From Acidimicrobiales bacterium (GTDB taxonomy: Bacteria > Actinomycetota > Acidimicrobiia > Acidimicrobiales > JAMCQF01): DNA of 34,983 bases. The translations under genes were made by a program, and so were the position numbers. Under the pieces are notes generated by a model. It worked only from the letters and a program-made list of their open reading frames with translations. It searched no databases and was not told where the DNA came from. Where the stretch lies: assembly GCA_027366675.1 (NCBI GenBank), contig DAHXND010000118.1, forward strand, positions 1-34,983, written 5' to 3'. The stretch's first letter is position 1. Each line of letters opens with the position of its first letter. Shown here in pieces: positions 1 through 9,576 of this stretch.

Positions 1-164
1 CTCCCGCAGGTACAGCTCCCGCAGGCGGGCCTCCCCCGGCAGCAGCTCCCGCAGGTACAGCTCCCGCAGGCGGGCTTTCCCCGGCAGCAGCTCCCGCAGG
101 TACAGCTCCCGCAGGCGGAGCTCCCGCAGGCGGAGCTCCCGCAGGCGGAGCTCCCGCTGGCGGA
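1..164 (+). repeat. Tandem 15-bp units (GCTCCCGCAGGNNN; APAGX) with 45-bp higher-order period in the IF-2 N-terminal region
   Basis: Units GCTCCCGCAGGTACA / GCTCCCGCAGGCGGR directly visible; two near-identical 45-bp blocks (15-59 region and 60-104 region) followed by four 15-bp units. Confidence 0.9.
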
Positions 165-2408
165 GCCTCGTCATCTCCGGCGTCTCAAGCAGGTTCTCCG
201 GAGCGGTCGGTCGTCCGTCCACCGCTCAGCTCTACGGGGCGCCCCATACCACCCCCGCCGGGCTTGCGCAGGAGCACTCCTGCTCGCGGTGCCACAGGAC
301 CCGGCCCGAGGCCGGGCCAGCGCAGCTCCCCCGCCGGGAGGCCGGCTTCTCCCGGGTATTCTCGCCCGCCTTACGGCACCCAGCAGGCATCTCCTGGCTC
401 CCGGAACAGCCCGCCGCCGAGAGGCCCTTCGGCCGGTCCTGGCGGGCGCCCCGGGTTCTCGCGTACCGCGGTACCGCCACCGGCAGGAGGTCCACCGAGT
501 AGAGGCGGCCCCGCGTTCGCCGGCCGTGGTAGGCCACCCCAGCGCCGTCCTCGCCGGCGCCGTCGGAACCTGGAGGAGCTCGAGCCGACCCAGGTCACGA
601 GCTACACCCCGTCAGATGCGCCTGTTCCCGATCACGAGGTAATAATCGAGCGGGGTAGCACCCCACAGGATGTGGGGCCCAGGCTGAACCGATCTGCCGG
701 AGACGTGATCCGCTTCCTCCTCTTGCAGGGCGAGATGGTTACGGCTACGCAGCCGCTCACTGACGACATGATCGAGCTGTTCGCGGCTGAGCTCGGAGCC
801 GATATCCGGCTGGTGGATCCTGGTCAGGAGGAAGAGGCGGCGCTCCAGGTCAAGTACTTCTCGGATGATGATTCAGCCGCCTCGACCAGCAGGCCTCGGC
901 CTCCCGTCATCACCGTCATGGGCCACGTGGATCATGGCAAGACCCTGCTTCTGGACAGGATCCGGCATTCGAATGTGATAGCGCGCGAGGCGGGCGGGAT
1001 CACGCAGCACATAGGTGCTTACCAGGTAGAGCTCGCTGGCAGGCTCCTCACGTTCATAGACACGCCTGGCCACGAGGCCTTCACCGCCATGCGCGCCAGA
1101 GGTGCCCAGGTAACCGATATCGTCGTGCTCGTCGTGGCGGCAGATGACGGTGTGATGCCTCAGACCGTGGAGGCCATAGATCACGCGCGTAGTGCCGGGG
1201 TTCCGATAGTCGTGGCACTGAACAAGATCGACCGGCCGAACGCGGATCCGAACCGGGTCCTGCAACAGCTCAGCGAGCACGGGCTGGTGCCAGAGGCGTG
1301 GGGCGGTGACACCATAGTCGTGGAGGCCTCGGCCCTGGAATCGCTTGGGATAGACGACCTCCTGGAGCATCTGGCGGTGCTCTCTGACGTGCTCGAGCTA
1401 CGAGCCAGCCCGGAGGGACGAGCGAGAGGTGTGGTGCTGGAGGCGAACCTGGAGGTGGGACGGGGCCCCGTGGCAACGGTCCTGGTCCGGTCCGGGACGC
1501 TTAGAACCGGCGATTACGTCGTGGCAGGAGGATCCTGGGGGCGCGTCAAGGCCATGGTAGACGACCTGGGTGAGCCAGTGAAGGAGGCTGCCCCGTCGAC
1601 CCCGGTGCAGGTGCTCGGCTTCAGCGAGCCACCGAAAGCCGGGGATGAGGTGCGTGTCGTCGCCGAGATGGGGGTTGCCAGGACCATAGGAGAGTCACGG
1701 GCTCGCAGGCAGCGTTCCCTGGAGCAGGTGGCTGCAGCTCCGGTGGCGGCCGGGGCGAAGCTCGAGGACCTCTTCGAGCAGATCCAGCGCGGCGAGACGG
1801 CGACATTGAACCTCATCTTGAAAGCCGATGTGCAGGGGTCATTGGAAGCGGTGACCGAGAGCGTCAGGAAGCTCGAGCGTGACGAGGTGAAGGTCGTGTT
1901 CGTCCATCGGGCCGTAGGAGGTATCACAGAGAACGACGTCCAGCTCGCTACCGCCTCAAACGCCACGATCATAGGGTTCAACGTGCGACCGGATCGGCGA
2001 GCGCGAGAGCTCGCCTCCGAGCGCAAGGTAGACATCCGTACCTACGAGATCATCTACAAGCTCGTAGAGGATATGGAGGCTGCACTCGTCGGGATGCTGG
2101 TCCCCACCTTCGAGGAGGTGGTCACCGGCGAAGCCGAGGTGCGTGCGATCTTCAGGGTGCCCCGCGTGGGGGCAATTGCCGGATGCTACGTGAGGAACGG
2201 GATCATCAGGCGTGGCTCGCGAGTGCGCTTCCTGCGGGAAGGCGTCGTTATCTGGAAAGGGACCGTGACGTCGCTCAAGCGCTTCAAGGAAGACGCCCGC
2301 GAGGTGGCGGCTGGCTTCGAGTGCGGGGTCGGGTTGTCCGACTTCCAGGATCTGAAGGATGGCGACGTCATTGAGACCTACGAAGAGCGCGAGGTGGCGC
2401 GAACCTGA
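1..2408 (+). CDS. infB: Translation initiation factor IF-2 (5' partial; frame open to window edge)
   Basis: G1 motif [22 protein letters not shown]; frame (codons from nt 3) stays open upstream of the predicted TTG at 264, so the true start is outside the window. Confidence 0.97.
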   Translation, partial: PAGTAPAGGPPPAAAPAGTAPAGGLSPAAAPAGTAPAGGAPAGGAPAGGAPAGGASSSPASQAGSPERSVVRPPLSSTGRPIPPPPGLRRSTPARGATGPGPRPGQRSSPAGRPASPGYSRPPYGTQQASPGSRNSPPPRGPSAGPGGRPGFSRTAVPPPAGGPPSRGGPAFAGRGRPPQRRPRRRRRNLEELEPTQVTSYTPSDAPVPDHEVIIERGSTPQDVGPRLNRSAGDVIRFLLLQGEMVTATQPLTDDMIELFAAELGADIRLVDPGQEEEAALQVKYFSDDDSAASTSRPRPPVITVMGHVDHGKTLLLDRIRHSNVIAREAGGITQHIGAYQVELAGRLLTFIDTPGHEAFTAMRARGAQVTDIVVLVVAADDGVMPQTVEAIDHARSAGVPIVVALNKIDRPNADPNRVLQQLSEHGLVPEAWGGDTIVVEASALESLGIDDLLEHLAVLSDVLELRASPEGRARGVVLEANLEVGRGPVATVLVRSGTLRTGDYVVAGGSWGRVKAMVDDLGEPVKEAAPSTPVQVLGFSEPPKAGDEVRVVAEMGVARTIGESRARRQRSLEQVAAAPVAAGAKLEDLFEQIQRGETATLNLILKADVQGSLEAVTESVRKLERDEVKVVFVHRAVGGITENDVQLATASNATIIGFNVRPDRRARELASERKVDIRTYEIIYKLVEDMEAALVGMLVPTFEEVVTGEAEVRAIFRVPRVGAIAGCYVRNGIIRRGSRVRFLREGVVIWKGTVTSLKRFKEDAREVAAGFECGVGLSDFQDLKDGDVIETYEEREVART

Positions 2409-2417
2409 CGTGCGGGC

Positions 2418-4067
2418 GTGGCCTATCGGAGCCATCGGGACGTGAGCCGGCGGGTTCCCTCTGGCCGTAGCCTTTCCTACCCGCGTAGCGTTCGCGTGGG
2501 AGAGCTGGTGCGCGAAGTCGTTGCCGAGGAGCTGGAGAGGATTGCCGACGTCGACGAGCGTCTGGGGATGCTGACGGTGACCGATGTGGAGATGAGCAAG
2601 GACCTGAGACGAGCTACTGTCTTCATCGGGAAGCTACCCGATCGCACGCGCCTGCTGCTGGAGGAGGAGTACCGCACCGAGATCCAGAGACGCTTGGCCA
2701 GCTCCGTGAGGATGCAGCACACTCCTGTGCTTGCCTTTGCTGCCGATCCGGCGGTGCTCGCCACACAGCGTCTCGACATGGTCCTGCGCCGGCTCGCAGG
2801 CTCGGCCTCGGAGGGTCTCGGGGAGGATCTTGCAGGTGCGCCGGCGGAAGGCACGCCTGGAGAAGATGAGCCTGGAGGAGATGCGCCAGCACCGGGTACG
2901 CGAGCTCCGGATGCGCCAAGCTCGGATGAGCCAGCAAGAAGATCGTATAGCGATGGTGTAGTCGATTCCTATCGTTCGCCTGTCGTGAAGGGTCGTAGCG
3001 CCGGGTTCGTCTATGTAGACAAGCCCGCGGGATGGACGTCCCACGACGTGGTGGCCAGGGTGCGCCGCATCCTTGGAACGCGCCAGGTCGGCCACTCGGG
3101 AACGCTCGATCCACCGGCAACAGGGCTTCTGGTCGTAGGGATTGGCCGCGCGACCCGCCTTCTCAGGTTCTTCACGGAGCTGCCCAAGCGCTACGAGGCC
3201 GAGGTCGTGTTCAAGACGAGCACCACCACAGGGGACGATACCGGTGAGGTTCTCTTGACCGGGGATCCCGGCAGCCTGTCCAGCGCCGATCTCGCCGAGG
3301 CTGCCCGCTTCTTCACCGGCACGTTCCTCCAGGTTCCTCCCATGGTCTCGGCCCGCAGGATACAAGGTCGCAGGCTCCACGAGCTGGCGCGCGAGGGGTT
3401 GACGGTGGAGCGCGAGGCGCGTGAGGTGACTGTCTACGAGTGCGCTCTCTCCCCGGCCGAGGTTCTCGAGGGAGACGGCTACCCGGCGGGGATCGTAGCG
3501 AAGCTGTCGGTCACGTGCTCGGCAGGGACCTACGTCCGGGTGCTGGCAGAGGACCTCGGCACCAAGCTCGGTTGCCCTGCGCATCTGCGCCGCTTGCGGC
3601 GGGTAGCGATCGGGGGAATAGACGTGGACCGTGCGCTGTCCCTGGAGAAGTTGGAGGAGCTTCGAGGAAGAGCCGTGATCCCGCCAGCCGTCGCTCTTGT
3701 CAGCGATGCCGGGATGGAGGGTGTCACGGTGACGCCCGAGGTAGCCAGGCGCGTGATGAACGGGCAGGCGCTGCCGGTATCGGACTTGGCCGCAGGGTCA
3801 GCGTTCGAGGGCCATCCGGAGCGTGAGCGTGGTAGGCCTTTCGCAGTGATATCTGGCTCGCCGCCGGGCAGGCTTCCTGGCTCGCCGCCGGGCAGGCTTC
3901 CTGGCTCGCTGCCGGGCAGGCTTCCTGGCTCGCCGCCGGGCAGGCTTCCTGGCTCGCCGCCGGGCAGGCTTCCTGGCTCGCTGCTAGCCGTCTACGCGGA
4001 GCGGAGCCAGGATGTGGCCGCTCCGCTCGTGGTGCTCGGACCAGATGACGATGAGCATCCATCGTGA
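2418..4067 (+). CDS. RbfA ribosome-binding factor A fused to TruB tRNA pseudouridine-55 synthase
   Basis: N-terminus [17 protein letters not shown]...[17 protein letters not shown] (RbfA); then acidic/Pro linker; then [17 protein letters not shown]...[14 protein letters not shown] (TruB) in one uninterrupted frame. Confidence 0.9.
   Translation: MAYRSHRDVSRRVPSGRSLSYPRSVRVGELVREVVAEELERIADVDERLGMLTVTDVEMSKDLRRATVFIGKLPDRTRLLLEEEYRTEIQRRLASSVRMQHTPVLAFAADPAVLATQRLDMVLRRLAGSASEGLGEDLAGAPAEGTPGEDEPGGDAPAPGTRAPDAPSSDEPARRSYSDGVVDSYRSPVVKGRSAGFVYVDKPAGWTSHDVVARVRRILGTRQVGHSGTLDPPATGLLVVGIGRATRLLRFFTELPKRYEAEVVFKTSTTTGDDTGEVLLTGDPGSLSSADLAEAARFFTGTFLQVPPMVSARRIQGRRLHELAREGLTVEREAREVTVYECALSPAEVLEGDGYPAGIVAKLSVTCSAGTYVRVLAEDLGTKLGCPAHLRRLRRVAIGGIDVDRALSLEKLEELRGRAVIPPAVALVSDAGMEGVTVTPEVARRVMNGQALPVSDLAAGSAFEGHPERERGRPFAVISGSPPGRLPGSPPGRLPGSLPGRLPGSPPGRLPGSPPGRLPGSLLAVYAERSQDVAAPLVVLGPDDDEHPS
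3853..3985 (+). repeat. In-frame 24-bp tandem repeat, five full copies plus partial sixth ([16 protein letters not shown])
   Basis: CTGGCTCGCYGCCGGGCAGGCTTC repeated at 3853, 3877, 3901, 3925, 3949; partial at 3973. Confidence 0.97.
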
Positions 4068-4085
4068 GGCTTCGGGCACGAGCGC

Positions 4086-5066
4086 GTGACTGACATGGAG
4101 GTCGTCGCAGAGCCGGCCAGCAGTCTCGAGGCAACCAGGTCGTTCGCCGAGAGCCACGGCAGTGCCACGGCTATCACGATAGGGACATATGACGGCTGCC
4201 ATGTGGGTCACCGGGCCCTCCTGTCCCGGCTGCGCGAGCAGGCAGCGAAGCGGGGACTGCCTGCTGTGGCGGTCACCTTCGACCGGCATCCGCTCGCCCT
4301 GGTGCGCCCAGAGGCAGCTCCGAAGCTGCTTACCACCCTTGGCGAGAAGCTGGAGCTGCTTGCCGAGAGTGGCATAGATGCCACCATCGTGCTCCCCTTC
4401 GACGAGCGCCGGCGAGAAGAGAGCGCTCGGGACTTCGTCGATGAGGTGCTCGTGTCAGCTCTGCACTCACGTCTCGTAGTGGTCGGGGAGAACTTCCGGT
4501 TCGGACACGATAGGGATGGATCGGTAGCCAGCCTGGCGGCCATGGGGGAGGACAGGGGATTCGCTGTGATGGGGGTGCCACTGGCGGTGGTCGAGGGAGA
4601 GCCGGTATCTTCGACACGCATCCGGGGCGTCCTGGAATCAGGCGACGTCCGCCTCGCTGCCCTCTTGCTGGGCCGTCCATACTCGGTTCGCGGCGAGGTC
4701 GAGAAAGGTGACGGCCGGGCCGGATCCATGCTCGGCTACCCGACGGCCAACTGCAGGGTGCCGAAGGAGAGGCTCCTTCCCCGTGAGGGGATCTACGCTG
4801 GCTTCTACCGCAGGTTCGACGGCGCAGGCGATCTCCGGCGCGCAGCGATCTCGGTTGGGAGGCGCCCGACCTTCTATCCAGGCGGCGCTGGGGTGGTGGT
4901 GGAAGCGCACCTGCTCGACTTCCATGGAGACCTCTACGGAGAGATGGGAGAGATCACATTCGTGGAGAGGTTGCGGGACGAGGAGGCGTTCGAGGAGGTG
5001 GAGGCTCTGGTCTCGGCTATGAGGTCGGATGTCGCTCGGGTCAGGCGGGTCCTAGACGGCCTGTGA
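4086..5066 (+). CDS. ribF: Bifunctional riboflavin kinase/FAD synthetase
   Basis: ITIGTYDGCHVGH nucleotidyltransferase motif; C-terminal GRPYSVRGEVEKGDGRAGSMLGYPTANC kinase motif; position between truB and rpsO. Confidence 0.93.
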   Translation: MTDMEVVAEPASSLEATRSFAESHGSATAITIGTYDGCHVGHRALLSRLREQAAKRGLPAVAVTFDRHPLALVRPEAAPKLLTTLGEKLELLAESGIDATIVLPFDERRREESARDFVDEVLVSALHSRLVVVGENFRFGHDRDGSVASLAAMGEDRGFAVMGVPLAVVEGEPVSSTRIRGVLESGDVRLAALLLGRPYSVRGEVEKGDGRAGSMLGYPTANCRVPKERLLPREGIYAGFYRRFDGAGDLRRAAISVGRRPTFYPGGAGVVVEAHLLDFHGDLYGEMGEITFVERLRDEEAFEEVEALVSAMRSDVARVRRVLDGL

Positions 5067-5111
5067 CATGATCCGGCCCGGGAAGGCCGGCCTGTGACAT
5101 GATCCGGCCCG
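5058..5111. repeat. Two exact 23-bp direct repeats, 31-bp period, overlapping the ribF stop
   Basis: GGCCTGTGACATGATCCGGCCCG at 5058-5080 and 5089-5111. Confidence 0.95.
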
Positions 5112-5257
5112 ACCGAGTGGCCGCTGGTCGCTATGGCTGGTAGCATTGACGTGGCTTGCCGACCAACGTGCAAGACGGTTCCACTAGGAGGTGGGCCGAG
5201 CGATAACTGGGCGCCAGCGAGTGTCCAGTCACACAGCCGATGGAGAGATACTGAAAC

Positions 5258-5521
5258 GTGCCAGCAGGTGACAAGTTCGCCACCATCGCCGATTACCGGC
5301 TTCATGAGACCGATACCGGATCGCCGGAGGTACAGGTGGCGTTGCTCACCGCACGTATCTCCCACCTGACGGAGCACCTGAAGGTGCATAGCGGGGACCA
5401 CCACACCCGCCGCGGCCTTATGCAGCTCATCGGTCAGAGAAGGCGGTTGCTCGACTACCTCAGGCGGAACGATGTCGAGCGGTATCGCTCACTCATCGCC
5501 CGCCTCGGGATCCGCCGCTGA
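5258..5521 (+). CDS. rpsO: 30S ribosomal protein S15
   Basis: [55 protein letters not shown] start. Confidence 0.97.
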   Translation: MPAGDKFATIADYRLHETDTGSPEVQVALLTARISHLTEHLKVHSGDHHTRRGLMQLIGQRRRLLDYLRRNDVERYRSLIARLGIRR

Positions 5522-5642
5522 CGCCGGTCGGCGCGCTTCCGGGCCGCTCACGCTCGAGTCCAGATCCCACCCAGGCTTTTCCAGGTGGTACGGGCCAGAG
5601 TCGGCGCACCCGGCATTTTGACATCGGGCCCCGGCTCGAGAT

Positions 5643-5707
5643 CAGTTGTCAGTTGCCGCTCACCGGCGGTCGCGGAAAGGCTTCCGGTGACCGACAACTG
5701 GGAACTG
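5643..5707 (+). promoter_or_regulatory. Long imperfect stem-loop in the rpsO-pnp intergenic region (putative pnp leader hairpin)
   Basis: Arm 5643-5666 CAGTTGTCAGTTGCCGCTCACCGG pairs with 5684-5707 CCGGTGACCGACAACTGGGAACTG: 20 of 24 Watson-Crick plus one G-U, 17-nt loop. Confidence 0.7.
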
Positions 5708-5747
5708 GTCGCCGCCGCCGCCCCTGAAAGGGAAAGAGGGTAATACC

Positions 5748-8255
5748 ATGGCAGATGCCATTCGCGTGTCCGCACCTATCAGCGGGACGCAGCGCTCGCT
5801 CAGCTACGAGACGGGGAAGCTGGCTGGGCAAGCCGACGGAGCGGTCGTGGGGAGGATAGGGGACACGATGGTCCTCGTCACTGCCACGGCATCACGGAAG
5901 GTGAGGGAGGGTACCGACTTCTTCCCGCTGACTGTCGACATCGAGGAGAGGATGTACGCAGCTGGGAAGATTCCGGGTTCCTTCTTCAGGCGTGAGGGGC
6001 GAGCCACAGACCAGGCGATCCTCACGTGCAGGCTGATCGACAGGCCGCTCCGACCATCGTTTCCAGAGGGATTTCGTAATGAGGTGCACGTGGTCGGCAC
6101 GATCCTCGGAGCGGATCAGGAGAACCCGCATGACGTCCTCGCGATAAACGCTGCGTCTGCAGCGCTCATGATCTCCGGGATTCCCTTCGACGGGCCTATC
6201 GGAGCGGTTCGCATCGCCTGGTCGGCCGAGGGAGCCTGGATACCCCATGCCAGCTACCAGGAGGGCGATGCATCTACCTTCGAGCTGGTCGTGGCAGGAA
6301 GGGCATTGGGCGAGGACCCTATGACCTCTGAGATCGCGATCATGATGGTAGAGGCCGGAGGGACCGAAGCTGCGTGGTCGCTTTACGAGGCTGGCACGCC
6401 GAAGGTGACCGAGTCTGTGATCGCCGAGGGACTCGAAGCAGCGAAGACCTGGATTCGTGAATCGATCGCTCTGCAGCTGGAGCTCGTGGCGTTGGCGGGC
6501 AAGAAGGAGCCGATCCCCTACGAGCTGTTTGTCGACTACGGGAGCGACGTGATGGAGAGGGTGAAGGCCATCGGGATCGAGCGCGTAAGCGAAGCGAATG
6601 CCATAACGGCGAAGCAGGAGCGGAACACCGCGCTGGCCGAGGTCACGGATGCTATCGTGACGGAGCTCGCTCCAGAGCTCGAGGGCCGTGAGCGCGAGGT
6701 CCGTGCTGCAGTGAAGTCCCTCACGAAGCAGATAGTGCGTGAGCGGATCGTTGACGAGGGCGTGAGGATAGACGGTAGGGGACCGGCTGACATCCGACCG
6801 CTATCCGCCGAGGTTGGTCTCATCCCTACAGCACATGGCTCGGCGCTTTTCGAGAGGGGGGATACCCAGGTCCTGAACGTGACCACGCTCGGCATGCCGC
6901 GTATGAACCAGCTGCTCGACACGATCGGCGTGGACGACTCGAAACGCTACATGCACCACTACAACTTCCCGCCCTTCTCGACAGGCGAGACCGGTTTCAT
7001 GAGGGGCCCGAAGCGCCGGGAGATAGGTCACGGCCTTCTTGCCGAGAGGGCGCTCCTGCCTGTGGTCCCCCCGCCGGAGGAGTTCCCTTACACGCTGCGG
7101 CTCGTCTCGGACGTTCTCAGCTCGAACGGGTCCACCTCCATGGCATCCGTGTGCGGGTCGACGCTTTCGCTCATGGATGCTGGCGTTCCTATCAAGGCAC
7201 CCGTAGCGGGTATTGCCATGGGCCTTGTTCATGTCAACGGGAAGTACACGACCCTAACCGACATCCTCGGGGCTGAGGATGCTTTCGGCGACATGGACTT
7301 CAAGGTCGCAGGTACGAGTGAGTTCGTGACCGCCCTACAGCTGGACACGAAGATCGATGGCCTCCCTGCCGAGGTGCTCGCGCAGGCCCTCGCGCAGGCG
7401 AAGACAGCCCGGATGACCATTCTCGAGGTGATGGCCGCGGCTATCTCTCAGCCTCGCGGCGAGGTGAACGCCAATGCGCCGAAGATCGTCAGCTTCGAGA
7501 TCCCGCATGACAAGGTGGGTGAGGTCATAGGCCCGAAGGGCAAGGTGATAAACACGCTCCAGCAGGAGACGGGGAGTGATATATCTGTTGACGATCAGGA
7601 TGGTGTGGCGACTGTGACGATCGGCTCGAAGGATGGCGCGGCAGTGGAGGAGGCGCGTAGCCGCATCATGTTGATACTGAACCCCCCGAAAGCAGAGGTG
7701 GGTGCTAACTACACAGGTAAGGTCGTGAACATCACGAGCTTCGGCGCTTTCGTGAACATCCTTCCAGGTCGCGATGGCCTACTCCACATATCGAAGCTCG
7801 GGGGAGGCCAGAGGGTGGGGCGTGTCGAGGACGTTCTCACCCTTGGCCAGGAGGTCGAGGTCCATGTCGACGATGTGGATCCGCAGGGTAAGGTGGCCCT
7901 CTCTCTCGTGGGTGAGGGCGGTGGCGGAGGACGACCCGACGGCTCGAGGTACTCCGGAGGTCGCGGGGCGTCCGAAGGTCGCGGTGCATCCGAAGGCACA
8001 TCGTCTCGCGGCGAATCGACCGGCGGTGGAGCCGGTTCTGGATCAGCGGTTCCAGCCAGATCATTCGAGGAATCCTTCGAGGCCGAGCTGGAGGCGGAAG
8101 TGGGAGACCTCGGCCCCGCTATCTCGCCAGGAACGGGAGCCTTTGGCTTCGGTCCAGACCGTTCCGCTGGTGCATCCGCGCGCGAGGGTTCAGGCGGCGG
8201 CGGTAATCGCAGGCGCAGGAGAGGCGGCGGTCGGCCTGGTGGGCAGCGTAGCTGA
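5748..8255 (+). CDS. pnp: Polyribonucleotide nucleotidyltransferase (PNPase) with Gly/Arg-rich C-terminal tail
   Basis: GKIPGSFFRREGR, FPPFSTGETGFMRGPKRREIGHG, KH GPKGKVINTLQ and S1 domain motifs; downstream of rpsO. Confidence 0.97.
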   Translation: MADAIRVSAPISGTQRSLSYETGKLAGQADGAVVGRIGDTMVLVTATASRKVREGTDFFPLTVDIEERMYAAGKIPGSFFRREGRATDQAILTCRLIDRPLRPSFPEGFRNEVHVVGTILGADQENPHDVLAINAASAALMISGIPFDGPIGAVRIAWSAEGAWIPHASYQEGDASTFELVVAGRALGEDPMTSEIAIMMVEAGGTEAAWSLYEAGTPKVTESVIAEGLEAAKTWIRESIALQLELVALAGKKEPIPYELFVDYGSDVMERVKAIGIERVSEANAITAKQERNTALAEVTDAIVTELAPELEGREREVRAAVKSLTKQIVRERIVDEGVRIDGRGPADIRPLSAEVGLIPTAHGSALFERGDTQVLNVTTLGMPRMNQLLDTIGVDDSKRYMHHYNFPPFSTGETGFMRGPKRREIGHGLLAERALLPVVPPPEEFPYTLRLVSDVLSSNGSTSMASVCGSTLSLMDAGVPIKAPVAGIAMGLVHVNGKYTTLTDILGAEDAFGDMDFKVAGTSEFVTALQLDTKIDGLPAEVLAQALAQAKTARMTILEVMAAAISQPRGEVNANAPKIVSFEIPHDKVGEVIGPKGKVINTLQQETGSDISVDDQDGVATVTIGSKDGAAVEEARSRIMLILNPPKAEVGANYTGKVVNITSFGAFVNILPGRDGLLHISKLGGGQRVGRVEDVLTLGQEVEVHVDDVDPQGKVALSLVGEGGGGGRPDGSRYSGGRGASEGRGASEGTSSRGESTGGGAGSGSAVPARSFEESFEAELEAEVGDLGPAISPGTGAFGFGPDRSAGASAREGSGGGGNRRRRRGGGRPGGQRS

Positions 8256-9576
8256 CGCTTCGGGCGTGGCTCTGACTGCGGCTTCGAATGTGGCGGCTAC
8301 CAGCGGCGCCGGAGCAGTAGATCTACGGCTGGACAGCGGGCTACGCCTCGTGGCAGAGCCCATGAGCGAGGTTGCCTCTGTCGCGATCGGCTTCTTTGTC
8401 GGGGTGGGATCTCGTGACGAGCCAGATGAGCTGGCCGGGGTCTCGCATTTCCTCGAGCACCTCTGCTTCAAGGGAACCCCGTCGATGACGGCTCGCCAGA
8501 TCGCGGAGGTCATGGATGGCGTCGGCGGAGACATGAATGCCTTCACCACGAAGGAGTACACAGCATTCTACGTTCGACTTCTGGCAGACGCCGTGGAAGT
8601 AGGACTGGATGTCCTGTGCGATCTCATGTGGGCTCCACTGCTATCTCAAGAGGATCTAGATGTGGAGCGGAACGTTATACTGGACGAGATTCTATCCCAT
8701 GAGGATGAGCCGGCAGAGGTGGTCGCCGAGCGTTTTTCCGAGGCGCTTTTCCCGGGGCATCCCCTCGGGCGCGAGGTGCTGGGGATCGTGGACAGCGTGA
8801 AAGCTATTGACGCGGCGGGGGTGAGGGAGTTCTATGCAAGGCACTACCGCCCGGAGAACGTGGTGGTTGCGGTGGCAGGCGCCATCGACCCTGATGCGGT
8901 TGCCTCTGGCATAGAGCGGCGCTTTAGCGGAAATCCCGGGGGGAAACCTCCTCATCGTGAAGCGCCCCATGGTGAGATCCGCCCGCTCAGTGTCGTGAAG
9001 CGTCCGACCGAGCAGACTCATCTATCGATCGGGGTGGCCGGCCTCGCGCGAGACGACGATCGGCGCTACGCGCTGGCGGTGCTGGACCAGGTCCTGGCGG
9101 GGGGTATGTCGAGCCGGCTGTTCCAGGAGGTCCGCGAGAAGCGCGGCCTCGTGTACGGTATCTGGTCCGACAGGTCGGCTTACGCAGACTGCGGCGCTTT
9201 CGGTGTATCCGCAGGAACTTCCCCGGCCAATGCGCACGAGGTGATCGGTCTGGTCCTTGACGAGCTCGACCGGGTAGTCGAGCATGGCATAACGAGCTCG
9301 GAGCTGGAGAGGGCGAAGGACCACTTGCGGGCACAGACCCTCCTGGCCGGCGAGGACTCGGCTGCCCGAATGGCGCGAGCGGGCACCTCGAAGCTGGTCC
9401 ATGGCAGGGTGCTCCCGGTGAGCGAGGTTCTCTCGATGCTGCAGGCTGTGAGCATAGATGACGTCTCAGCAGTTGCCGGCAAGGTGCTGCCCGGCCCGCG
9501 GGCGCTAGCGGTGGTGGGCCCATTCGGCGATGAGGACTTCTCAGGGTTCCTCCCCAGGCTGGGCGGGCTCAGGTGA
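8239..9576 (+). CDS. M16-family zinc metallopeptidase (processing-peptidase-like)
   Basis: HFLEH zinc motif in GVSHFLEHLCFKGT, followed by RNVILDEI; GTG at 8239 is in frame and overlaps the pnp end. The longer track ORF (7774) is an open-frame extension through pnp. Confidence 0.9.
   Translation: MGSVADASGVALTAASNVAATSGAGAVDLRLDSGLRLVAEPMSEVASVAIGFFVGVGSRDEPDELAGVSHFLEHLCFKGTPSMTARQIAEVMDGVGGDMNAFTTKEYTAFYVRLLADAVEVGLDVLCDLMWAPLLSQEDLDVERNVILDEILSHEDEPAEVVAERFSEALFPGHPLGREVLGIVDSVKAIDAAGVREFYARHYRPENVVVAVAGAIDPDAVASGIERRFSGNPGGKPPHREAPHGEIRPLSVVKRPTEQTHLSIGVAGLARDDDRRYALAVLDQVLAGGMSSRLFQEVREKRGLVYGIWSDRSAYADCGAFGVSAGTSPANAHEVIGLVLDELDRVVEHGITSSELERAKDHLRAQTLLAGEDSAARMARAGTSKLVHGRVLPVSEVLSMLQAVSIDDVSAVAGKVLPGPRALAVVGPFGDEDFSGFLPRLGGLR

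Noticed and set aside
2634-3584. 316-aa minus-strand ORF antisense to rbfA-truB
   Set aside because: No recognisable motifs; typical high-GC antisense shadow of a well-supported gene.
3853-3985. Regular repeats resembling a CRISPR array
   Set aside because: Units are contiguous with no spacers and are in frame within TruB; this is a coding tandem repeat.
7774-8238. 600-aa ORF starting inside pnp
   Set aside because: The M16 family homology begins near 8300; the upstream part is an open shadow frame overlapping pnp. GTG 8239 is a more reasonable start.
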